From Ianthella basta (Eukaryota > Porifera > Demospongiae > Verongiida > Ianthellidae), in contig OZ025889.1 of NCBI GenBank assembly GCA_964019415.1, forward strand, positions 4,204,899 through 4,268,898: 64,000 nt of DNA, read 5' to 3'. The first letter of the stretch is position 1; each line of letters starts with the position of its first letter. This document shows positions 1-9,234 of this stretch, one piece after another. The notes beneath the pieces were generated by a model that was not told the DNA's origin, made no database searches, and saw only the letters and a program-made list of their open reading frames with translations. Both the position numbers and the translations under genes were made by a program.

Positions 1-1609
1 TGATCAACCAAATAAGGTGAATTGCATGAGTACTAGTACAGTTTGTGATAGTGCACTTCGTGTATTATGTGTTACTGAATCTTCATGTCATTTGTACACT
101 ATTAGTCGATGCTGATCATGGAATACCTCTCTAGGGGAGATCTCCGCAATTATTTGATCCAGTCCAGGTATTGCTCCAACACCTTTAACAGAATGCAGCT
201 TATAATCCGCATCATGTACAGTAATGACTCTTAAATCATATTAAAGCTATTGTCATTGCTAGGACTGCTCCAGCAAAGAAAAAGTTTCCCCTTCAGCTAC
301 TGAGGTTCTGTCAGGAGATAGCTGATGCTATGGAGTACCTCTCCAAGAAGGGTTTCATCCACAGAGACCTTGCCGCAAGGAACGTACTGCTGAATGAAGA
401 GTACACAGCAAAGGTTATTATTATTCATACAGTATACATTTGGCCAGCTATAGTATAGATTTATACTTCCACACCCTGACATACAATGTCTTGTTGCAAA
501 ACAATCTTATACAATAAGTTTTAAATTTAGCTAACAGACCATTCTCTTGAATATAATGTATATGCACACTGTAAATTTCCCTTCCTTGCTTTGGTATACC
601 ACTGCATTGAATATGCAAGATTGCTGATTTTGGCATTTCCCATGACATGGATGAAGATTACTGCTACAAACCCAAAGGAGGTATGATTCCTGTCAAGTGG
701 ACAGCTCCTGAGGCCATTTTGTACAGGAAGTACACCACAAAGAGTGATGTGTGGAGCTATGGGATGGTGATGTATGAGATATGGTCACTGGGACACAAGC
801 CATTTGAGGAGTTTGACATTAACCAGGTTAGTCACTTTTCTTCAGCACTTTAAGCTGCATTATGTGATCATTGTGCAGCTGCATTTGTACTAGTCTATTT
901 TATTCTGCTACAGGTTCTGAGAGTTTTTCAAACAGGATACTGCCAGCCTCCCCCTCCTGGTTGCCCCAGAAGCATCTACATGTTGATGGTGGAGTGCTGG
1001 TGAGTGCATCAGTAACCACACTGAATTAGTAATTTTCGACAATTTGAAAGGTTAAAGAATATAATGATGCACACTTGCTTATATCAGAAAGGAAGGGATT
1101 GTGCACATGGTTCCATTACATTAGCATTACACAATGATGTTTACACATTGCATGTTATTATTTCAATGCTTATTATGCAGCACAACATTATGTTAAGAAT
1201 ACCCACTCGGTATATACCAGCATAGCAAGAAATGCCAGACCTTAAAATCTGCACTAAATAATATGCACAAGTTATTCATCTCAACTCCCTTTGTAGATCC
1301 ATAGCTCACACATGATATCATTAATTTTATGAACATTATAATGCCATCAATTGCACCCATATTGTCCTTTCTTCACCTATATATCCCTACCTGTATATTA
1401 ACCATCCCTCATGACACCTCAGGAACCCAAACCACCACTCCCGTGTCACCTTTGAGGATCTCACAAGGGAACTGACCAGAGACCCTAAAGCACTTCTGAG
1501 CTGGAGCGAGGAAGACATAACAGCCTCTTCCAAAGCTGCTGTCCTGGGGGCACCTCTGGAGGAAGGGAGACACCTCTACCAGGACCTACTGGGGAAGCAC
1601 CTTCAGTGA
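1..1609 (+). CDS. RTK-1: 3' part of a receptor tyrosine kinase gene (cut by window start)
   Basis: Only the end of exon 7 (1-16) and exons 8-12 are present: 106-167, 263-413, 620-826, 914-999 and 1423-1609 (TGA stop). Borders are GT/AG and phases match the other paralogs. The product covers the kinase from strand beta5 ([12 protein letters not shown], Met gatekeeper) through [11 protein letters not shown], the activation loop and PVKWTAPEA, and ends in a tail with GRHLYQDL. The activation loop reads DYCYKPK where most paralogs have DYYYKPK, so one candidate autophosphorylation Tyr is Cys. Exon 9 starts with an unusual Lys-rich TAPAKKKFP stretch. The block is nearly identical to RTK-2 about 5.35 kb downstream. 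The N-lobe and ectodomain lie outside the window, so function cannot be judged. Confidence 0.85.
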
Positions 1610-2334
1610 ACTTTCTAATTAGATTTGTATGCAAAATCTCATCAGCACTAGTAGACAAGTGTGTGTTTATAGGTTTAGGAAGCACAAATGACAAGCTACT
1701 GTACTTAGAAATTGGAGGTCATTTTTGTACAAATGCATAACATAGCCAATAATTTTGTGTGTGCACATGCTGTCAGTGTTCTGTAAAGGATATGTGACAG
1801 TGAAAGTTGTTGAATCATTTTGGCAACATTCTACAGTATATATTAATTATATTATGCAAAACTGGTGAATGATCATGACTTTGTGTTCAAAGGTGCATTT
1901 CAAAAACTGGGCATACTTTACTAACAGTCACCAGCTCATCCACAAAATTACAATCTAACTTTAGAAGGACATAGTATACACATTTCAGACCACAGTCAGA
2001 CTAATTATGTTAGTCCATCATTCACATATTCAGGGTGCTCTATAATGCAGTAGGAATATTCCTATATAGGCAATATGTACTTCAAAGCTGCAGCTTACAA
2101 GCAAGAAGGAGAATACGTGTATTACATACATGCAATTATACTGTAGCTATGCATATACACCATTCATAATTATGCATGGTTGTATTAAGTGTCATAGTCA
2201 GCCATACATATAGTGTGTCTGAACTTTAGACTTTAGGAAGCATCACTATATAAAGTGAAGCTAAAAGAATAGTTGTGCAGAGTGATATAACCTAACCTTC
2301 TAAAGTGTCTTGGCAACCAAATTAGCTATAGCAG
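1610..2334 (+). other. RTK-1 to RTK-2 intergenic spacer with a promoter-like block
   Basis: No gene is seen here. The first 400 bases resemble the 3' flanks of other RTK copies (for example about 6960-7200). The last 100 bases match the region just upstream of the signal-peptide exons of RTK-5 and RTK-8, but the signal-peptide exon itself is missing. Promoter-like sequence joins directly to the end of exon 2 of RTK-2. Confidence 0.6.
2240..2310 (+). promoter_or_regulatory. Putative TATA-containing core promoter (RTK-2)
   Basis: TATATAAA at 2247-2254 is followed by GTGAAGCTAAAAGAA. The same block precedes first exons at about 21845 (RTK-5) and, more diverged, 35042 and 45401. Conservation between paralogs that have lost surrounding sequence suggests function, but no transcription start can be read from sequence. 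Confidence 0.4.
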
Positions 2335-4067
2335 TGTTGATCATTCTCACCAACCATACCTACTGGAATACAAACAGAGTTGACAGCAGGTATATGAATC
2401 TGCCTATATGCCTGGCATGCAGTATCATCAGTGATTGATCAATTGTGCATGAGTTGCTGTGTTATTGCTTATGCTAAATAATAAGCACATAAATGCATCT
2501 ACAACAAAGTGCAGTATATAGTATAAGTAATGTATTATATAAGCAGTAATTATTATTCTCCCTAATTTTGCAGTTGTTGTCTACCAATAGTATTTATTGC
2601 AAGTAATGGTGAGTTCTTAGGCTGTCCTAGGAGCTACAGCTATACCTCATTATTGAATTGAATCAGCAAGGTATGTTGCAGTTAACATTGCATGGCTTGA
2701 AACTCAGAAATTACATTGTGTATATCTACTGAGTATCAAACTATGCTAATCTATAATTCTGCATATCAAGAGTGAGGCAATGATGCAATATCGAAGCTGT
2801 ATGCCATATGTCTACATATATCTACAGCACGGATTATTAATTCACTTCCAGATTTATCTCACTGCCTTCCAAATAACTCTGGAGTGTGCCTTACAGCCCC
2901 AACTTGTGAACCACAGAGTAGCAACCCCACAATGGAATCAGCTGCAAGTACCAGTAACAATTCAAATGTGTCCCAGACTAGCATACCTATAACCCCAGGA
3001 TATGCTGTTGCCATTGCGCTGGGTGGTCTGCTGATCATACAGTTCATCATGGTCTGCACTACAGCATGCGTGGTGTGCTTTAAGAGAATTCAAAGGAAAA
3101 GGGAGATGAATCGAGAAGGAACAGGTAGCCTGCATGGGAATACAGGTATAGATGAATAAAATGTAGGTAAAGGTATGTGTATAGTTGCATAGCTTTGTGT
3201 GCTTTCGTGAAGGAAATGTTTTGCACAATGTTTTTGCGTAGCATATTGCACTAGTTGCTATTCTATTGTATGTGGTAACCTATTCAGGTATTCAGACATA
3301 TGAAACTTTCCATTTCCATTTAGATGGTGTGATCTACGTAGTAGGCACAGCGACTCATAACACCACGGAGGTCAGTGCATCATCCAATACAAATGCAACC
3401 AGTACATATATAATGGTTAGCAGAACAAACACAATTAACTGATGTGCAAATTGTGATAATCACTAACAGTGCTGATATCAATGTACCTTTATGTATGCAT
3501 GTGCAATTCTCTAATGTGTGGGGGTATATTTGAGCTTGAATATTGTTTATGATGGTACTGCAAGCAAGGGATCTGTAGAATACCTGCATGTTCACAGAGT
3601 AAACCCAATCACTCTGTAGCAAGCAACTCTGAGATCTTCAGTTGACAGCCTACCGGAAACACGCAAAGGCAGCCAATGGAACAATACCGGCAATGCCATG
3701 CAAGTAAGGTGTACATTCAAGGTTTAAGCTTGTGTATTCCGTGTATATAATAGATTAAATCTCCAATATCAGGAATAGGATGCATTGAGAAATATCACAC
3801 CATGTTGCAAATGCTGGGGTAGCTGGAATATATGGACCATACCAGCCTACATACGTAGCTATCACTAGTCAGTGCAACAATCTCATGGGCATTTCATCTA
3901 GTGGATCAAACAAGTTACGCTAGCCAAATACACAAAAATGCACATGATTATCATGCATGTTATTAATGATAGTGAAGAAAAACTGGCAGTGACTAGTACG
4001 CATAGCCGATAAGTCAATACTTGGAAGTTATTACATAGCATGTGATTCTGTATGCATTGGTCTGTAG

Positions 4068-4189
4068 GAAAATGCAGCTGTACTTCAAAGTAATGTCTAC
4101 TATGAATGGAAAGAGGAGTCATACTGGACACCAGCTGCCACAATCAAAGACATCAAGGTGCAAATGCAGCAGAAACGTATTCGATCCTT
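4068..4189 (+). pseudogene. Broken duplicate of RTK-2 exon 7 (5' part only)
   Basis: This segment follows a TCTGTAG acceptor and repeats the first 122 bases of the intact exon 7 at 5005 with few changes. It then jumps, in mid-exon, back into a copy of its own upstream intron (4190-4235 repeats about 4011-4056). Reading through gives a stop within about 12 codons. It is the scar of a local tandem duplication that preceded or accompanied the adjacent element insertion. Confidence 0.8.
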
Positions 4190-4236
4190 AAGTCAATACT
4201 TGGAAGTTTTTACATAGCATGTGATTCTGTATGCCT

Positions 4237-4985
4237 CAAGGGGGTCGGACAAGGTCCTGAGATTGCGCAATACTAGCCCTTAATAATTGCATTCCTGACA
4301 TTCCAATCGCGTCTTCATATATTAGCTAACTGTGCTCCAAGGCCGAGTGTGCCTACCCTGAGCTATGGCAGGGCCTCGTACTGCATTCGCACCTCTTGTA
4401 TGACCCGTACGTACGTAGCCAAGGAGCTATACGGTGGATTGGGCTTAATTGCCGGACTGCTTTCACAATTGAGTTGTTGCAAGTTATCGCAACGTTTCTT
4501 GAGGATTGCCAGCACGCTTAAGCCATTTCTAGCATCCCTGCTTTCCAATGTAACAAATCGTGTACAGAACCAAGACGATTGCATGGACGTGGCGGCCGAC
4601 TGCACTCCAATTGCAGAACCAGTCAACCTAACAGTCTTGCAGTCCTCGATGAGGACTTGCTACCAGCTTCTAAGGAGTCACTTCCACAGCAGCACTTGCT
4701 CAGTACTCCAGATTAGGCTCCATCTGTCTCGTAGCCAGAGTTAGCGAACACTGGTACACCGGCGTTGTAAAATGCCTGCAAAACCTACCTAGATGCTGAG
4801 GAAGGGCGGGGAAGGGTCCATTTTCTGAAATCCATTGTCCAACTGTGTGCTCAGAAGCAAAGAAACAAGCGATGCAACGTGTTTCTCGCAATATGTCTGC
4901 TCTTAGCTAGTATAGGTAAAATACACAGTAAAGAGCAGCCGCGTCGGCCATTTTTCGATGGCACGTGACCTTGACCGACCCCGTG
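4237..4985. mobile_element. hAT-like DNA transposon insertion (about 750 bp, non-autonomous)
   Basis: The ends form imperfect inverted repeats: CAAGGGGGTCGGACAAGGTC at the left, and the reverse complement of the right end reads CACGGGGTCGGTCAAGGTC. The flanks carry TGTATGC on both sides (4228-4234 and 4986-4992), which fits a 7-8 bp target duplication. The tips start with CA, as in many hAT elements. The interior has no recognisable transposase; an open frame at 4349-4744 matches nothing I know. Superfamily assignment rests on tips and target-site size only. Confidence 0.6.
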
Positions 4986-7343
4986 TGTATGCATTGTTCT
5001 GTAGGAAAATGCAGCTGTACTTCAAAGTAATGTCTACTATGAATGGAAAGAGGAGTCATACTGGACACCAGCTGCCACAATCAAAGACATCAAGGTCCAA
5101 ATGCAGCAGAAACGCATTCGATCCTTTGAGTTGCAACATGAAAGCATCACCCTCCTGGGGGAGTTGGGTTCGGGAGAGTTTGGGATGGTCCACAAAGGAA
5201 AGTGGGAAGGCTCCCCTCAGGGACCACTTCAGGTAGCTGTCAAGTCCCTCCACAGGCAGGAGGAGGAGAGCAGGTACAAACTGCTCAAAGAGGCAGCCAT
5301 CATGGGACAGTTCAACCACCCATATGTGGTCAAGTTGTATGGAGTCATTGATCAACCAAATAAGGTGAATTGCATGAGTACTAGTACAGTTTGTGATAGT
5401 GCACTTCGTGTATTATGTGTTACTGAATCTTCATGTCATTTGTACACTATTAGTCGATGCTGATCATGGAATACCTCTCTAGGGGAGATCTCCGCAATTA
5501 TTTGATCCAGTCCAGGTATTGCTCCAGCACCTTTAACAGAATGCAGCTTATAATCCGCATCATGTACAGTAATGACTCTTAAATCATATTAAAGCTATTG
5601 TCATTGCTAGGACTGCTCCAGCAAAGAAAAAGTTTCCCCTTCAGCTACTGAGGTTCTGTCAGGAGATAGCTGATGCTATGGAGTACCTCTCCAAGAAGGG
5701 TTTCATCCACAGAGACCTTGCTGCAAGGAACATACTGCTGAATGAAGAGTACACAGCAAAGGTTATTATTATTCATACAGTATACATTTGGCCAGCTATA
5801 GTATAGATTTATACTTCCACACCCTGACATACAATGTCTTGTTGCAAAACAATCTTATACAATAAGTTTTAAATTTAGCTAACAGACCATTCTCTTGAAT
5901 ATAATGTATATGCACACTGTAAATTTCCCTTCCTTGCTTTGGTATACCACTGCATTGAATATGCAAGATTGCTGATTTTGGCATTTCCCATGACATGGAT
6001 GAAGATTACTGCTACAAACCCAAAGGAGGTATGATTCCTGTCAAGTGGACAGCTCCTGAGGCCATTTTGTACAGGAAGTACACCACAAAGAGTGATGTGT
6101 GGAGCTATGGGATGGTGATGTATGAGATATGGTCACTGGGACACAAGCCATTTGAGGAGTTTGACATTAACCAGGTTAGTCACTTTGTTTAGCACTTTAA
6201 GCAGCATCATGTGATCATTATGCAGCAGCATTTGTACTAGTTCATTTTATTCTGCTACAGGTTCTGAGAGTTTTTCAAACAGGATACTGTCAGTCTCCCC
6301 CTCCTGGTTGCCCCAGAAACATCTACATGTTGATGGTGGAGTGCTGGTGAGTGCATCAGTAACCACACTGAAGAAGTAATTTTTGACAAAGTTTAAAGAA
6401 TATAATGATGCACACTTGCATATATCAGAAAGAAAGGGATTGTGCACATGGTTCCATTACATTAGCATTACACGATGATGTTTACACATTGCATGTTATT
6501 TCAATGCTTATAATGCACAGCAGCATAGCAAGAAATGCCTTAAAATCTGCACTACATAATATGCACTAGTTATTCATCTCAACTCCTTTCATAGATCTAT
6601 AGCTCGCAAATGATATCATTTATCAACATTATAATGCCATCAACTGCACCCATATTGCCCTTTCTTTACCTATATACATATATTATATTAACCATCCCTC
6701 ATGCAGGAACCCAGACTACCACTCCCGTGTCACCTTTGAGGATCTCACAAGGGAACTGACCAAAGACCCTAAAGCGCTTCTGAGCTGGAGCGAAGAAGAC
6801 AAAACAGCCTCTCCCAAAGCTGCTCTCCTGGGAGCACCTCTGGAGGAAGGGAGACACCTCTATCAGGACCTACTGGGGAAGCACCTTCAGTATTAATTAG
6901 ATTTGTGTGCAAAATCTCATCAACACTATATAGTACACTAGTGTGTGTTTATAGGTTTGCAAATGGTGAATAGCAATTATTCTTTTTACACACAAATATA
7001 GATACAATAATAGCTGCTTGGAAGCACAAATGACAAGCTACTGTACTTAGAAATTGGAGGTCATTTTTGTACAAATGCATAACATAGTCAATAATTTTGT
7101 GTGTGCACATGCTGTCAGTGTTCCGTAAAGGATCTGTGGCAGTGAAAGTTGTTGAATGATTTTGACAAAACTCTACAGTATAATTTCTGTTACAGTATAA
7201 TTCTGCAAAACTGGTGAATGATCATGACTCTAGTGATCCAGACTACAGTTGTGTTCAGGAGGAGGCCTATTTTGTCGTAGATGCTCATTGCTATGTTGGA
7301 TAATCATTACAATACAGAAAGGATATGCATAGACTAGGCTTGT

Positions 7344-7543
7344 GTCACTGGTCACCGCCAACAGCCACTGATGAATTCATGTCACCATGATACATAGACC
7401 ATATATCTTAACTATCATTTCCAATAATGTCACTGATTTGTCAGTGCCCAGTGTGGGAGTTTCAAAGGAGGCTCTGGATAGAGCTCACCCACTTGGGTAT
7501 ACAAGGAGGGAATTGATCAGTGGCTGTGGCGGTGACCAGTGAT
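7344..7543. repeat. MITE-like 200-bp inverted repeat
   Basis: The arm at 7344-7376 (core CACTGGTCACCGCC) is repeated in reverse complement at 7511-7543 with two mismatches and one indel, separated by about 135 bp. No clear target duplication is seen, so the type of element is open. Confidence 0.45.
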
Positions 7544-7690
7544 CCGGCTGCTAAAGGGTTGGCTAAAGGTCTGAAGGTTGCCGATGCTGGTTTGGTTCAC
7601 TGCCATTTTCCCTTCCCCCTTCTATCTTTACCATGTGTAGTTCTGAACGTTGTCTTTCATTCGCATCACCATGGTACATAGACCATCTTA
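7381..7690. repeat. Interspersed repeat, copy 1
   Basis: Bounded by direct copies of TCACCATGRTACATAGACCA (7382 and 7676). The interior, including AGGAGGCTCT and CTAAAGGGT, recurs in intron 6 of RTK-3 (11720-11966), bounded there by TCACCATGTTAATTAGC and TCACCATGGTAAATAGACCA. It looks like a dispersed non-coding element; I cannot assign a class. Confidence 0.45.
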
Positions 7691-7923
7691 ATTACCATGT
7701 ATCCTGCTAATGCACTGTTACAGTGGCACCAACGCTTGAATCAACCCTCAAATCAAATTTGTGCTGTATATATAAGATAGTTAACTAGTCACAACTGGTT
7801 ATAATTTGTTTGACAGGAAATGTGCAAGAGCTAATTAGAGAGAGACCTAATAGTAGCTGTGAAGGTACACTATAAATAGATAATATGTACGTACAACACA
7901 GTCAATCGTGTGAAGTGTTATGT

Positions 7924-7961
7924 GATAGAGTCATGTATGACCACTCATACATGACTCTATC
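7924..7961. repeat. Perfect 17-bp hairpin with a 4-base loop
   Basis: GATAGAGTCATGTATGA (7924-7940) is followed by CCAC and its exact reverse complement (7945-7961). It has no T-run and no neighbouring gene that would suggest a terminator. It resembles the other snap-back repeats in this window. Confidence 0.8.
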
Positions 7962-8537
7962 TAAATTGTTCTTATACAGACATACAGGACTACAGTAGCA
8001 AATAGCTGTCCTGGCATTTAGAAAAGGCGATAAAGTAAGCATTAAATTATTTATAGAACCATCATATTTACAATCATCAGTGCTTGACATGTGTAAATAC
8101 AAGGGTACTGAGTACAGTGATCACTGAATTAAGAAGGTGGGAGCTGATTACTGAATATACTAAATTTAATAGCCTATCGACCTAGCTACCGCTCCACCTC
8201 TCCAATACATCGCTTGACATGACATTGTTGCAATATCTTGCAAAGGTATTCAGGGTGGAGACCTACATTGTTGGCTATCTATATTGTATAGTGTAGCAGT
8301 GAAGTGGTAGTTATAATGTGCAGTGATGTATGCTACACTTTAGCAAAAGCTTAAGGTTCTATACAGCTCTTACATTTGCTGTGTGCATACTATTACATAC
8401 ATACGTACATAGTTACTTCTTGAAACACTACTGCAAATTTTAAATTTGCTATGTTGCACTGAACCTGTTATGGCTACAATGAATGCATTGCACAACCCAC
8501 TGTGATATATGTTATGCCCTTTGCCTATAACTGGTAG

Positions 8538-8686
8538 GGTAGTGTGGGGTCACCAGGCGATCCTGGCCCAAAAGAAATCAAGGGTGAGCCAGGTAGTGGT
8601 GGCATCAGAGGTCCAAAGGGAGACATGGTTAAAGGACAGAAAGGTGACACTGGTCCACCTGGTGAAATTGGGCAGATTCAAAGCAA
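8538..8686 (+). pseudogene. Collagen-like Gly-X-Y exon fragment
   Basis: Following a GGTAG acceptor-like site, the frame reads GSVGSPGDPGPKEIKGEP and continues as Gly-X-Y through GIRGPKGD and GQKGDTGPPGEIG, about 14 triplets with two imperfections (Glu in a Gly position after GPK, and a short break after GDM). This is the collagen triple-helix pattern. No start, no signal peptide and no second collagen exon are visible nearby, and the downstream donor is weak. It is either an isolated exon of a gene whose remainder was lost, or a relic. Confidence 0.55.
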
Positions 8687-9059
8687 GTGCATTAAATATG
8701 TTTTAGATAAATGCATTGGTATGCATCCATCACATATGATTTGCACTCCTACGCTACTCATCTTGCAAGACTTAGTATAATATGCTCACATTATCTGTAA
8801 CTAAAACCAAGAACTTCGCCATGCTGTATAAATTATTATAAACTCATGAACAAAGTACACAGTTGTACAGACATTCCAGTCATGACATATCTACTCATGA
8901 CTTGATGAATAAAGAGACTTGTACTCCCACCACAAGCCAACAGAAGTCAGTCTTGCATTGTCATATATGGCTCCCTGAAAAGTAGTCTCCCCCCCTCCCC
9001 CCCCCCCCCCCCCCCAACCCAGACTAGGAGGACTAGCTACCCAGAATAATTACTGACTA

Positions 9060-9234
9060 TGCCATACAATTCAAATGAAATTGAATTGAAAATGGTACAT
9101 TCAAGTACCTATATGGCAGGGTCTATATTCTGTTTGAGCTTCATTTTCATTTGCTTTGTTCATTGCAATATAATATTATTGATGGTACTAGCGGTTACTA
9201 GCATCAGTAGGGAGTCAACATGCAAATATAGAAG
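9060..9234 (+). promoter_or_regulatory. Upstream block of RTK-3 (type B first-exon promoter region)
   Basis: TTCAAGTACCTATATGGCAG and the following pyrimidine-rich stretch also occur upstream of the RTK-4 first exon (about 15855-15910), and weaker traces lie before RTK-7 (about 35855-35945). The block ends in a shared CAGTCAAC segment close to the ATG. Conservation between otherwise diverged spacers suggests a 5' UTR/promoter; the exact start is unknown. Confidence 0.35.

Larger units (their letters stand above)
1..6896 (+). repeat. Segmental duplication RTK-1 / RTK-2
   Basis: Bases 1-800 match 5349-6148 almost perfectly at a constant offset of 5348, introns included. Similarity continues with more substitutions and small indels to the 3' ends of both genes (1609 and 6896). 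Intron identity shows a recent tandem duplication or gene conversion rather than coding constraint alone. Confidence 0.85.
2335..6896 (+). pseudogene. RTK-2: 5'-truncated, transposon-disrupted receptor tyrosine kinase
   Basis: Recognisable exons are: end of exon 2 (about 2335-2389), exon 3 (2574-2670), 4 (2852-3124), 5 (3324-3415), 6 (3620-3703), 7 (5005-5364), 8 (5454-5515), 9 (5611-5761), 10 (5968-6174), 11 (6261-6346) and 12 (6707-6896, TAA). The signal peptide and most of exon 2 are missing. Exon 3 has a length that breaks the conserved phase, and the frame matching paralogs meets a TAG. The transmembrane exon ([18 protein letters not shown]), juxtamembrane exon and kinase are open: P-loop [25 protein letters not shown], with DYCYKPK in the activation loop. 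Exon 7 exists twice, and the first copy is broken at 4189. Probably a pseudogene as a receptor; a cytoplasmic kinase from an internal start cannot be excluded. Confidence 0.75.
6897..9234 (+). other. RTK-2 to RTK-3 spacer with repeats and a collagen-like fragment
   Basis: No complete gene is seen. The spacer holds 3' flank sequence similar to that after RTK-1, a 32-bp inverted repeat (7344-7543), a repeat family member (7381-7690), a 17-bp hairpin (7924-7961), a collagen-like exon (8538-8686), a C-tract (about 8989-9015), and from about 9090 the promoter-side block shared with RTK-4. I recognise nothing in 8000-8450. Confidence 0.6.

Noticed and set aside
4349-4744. 131-aa frame inside the hAT-like element
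   Set aside because: No transposase motif, and a similar-sized frame exists on the other strand; not supported as a gene.
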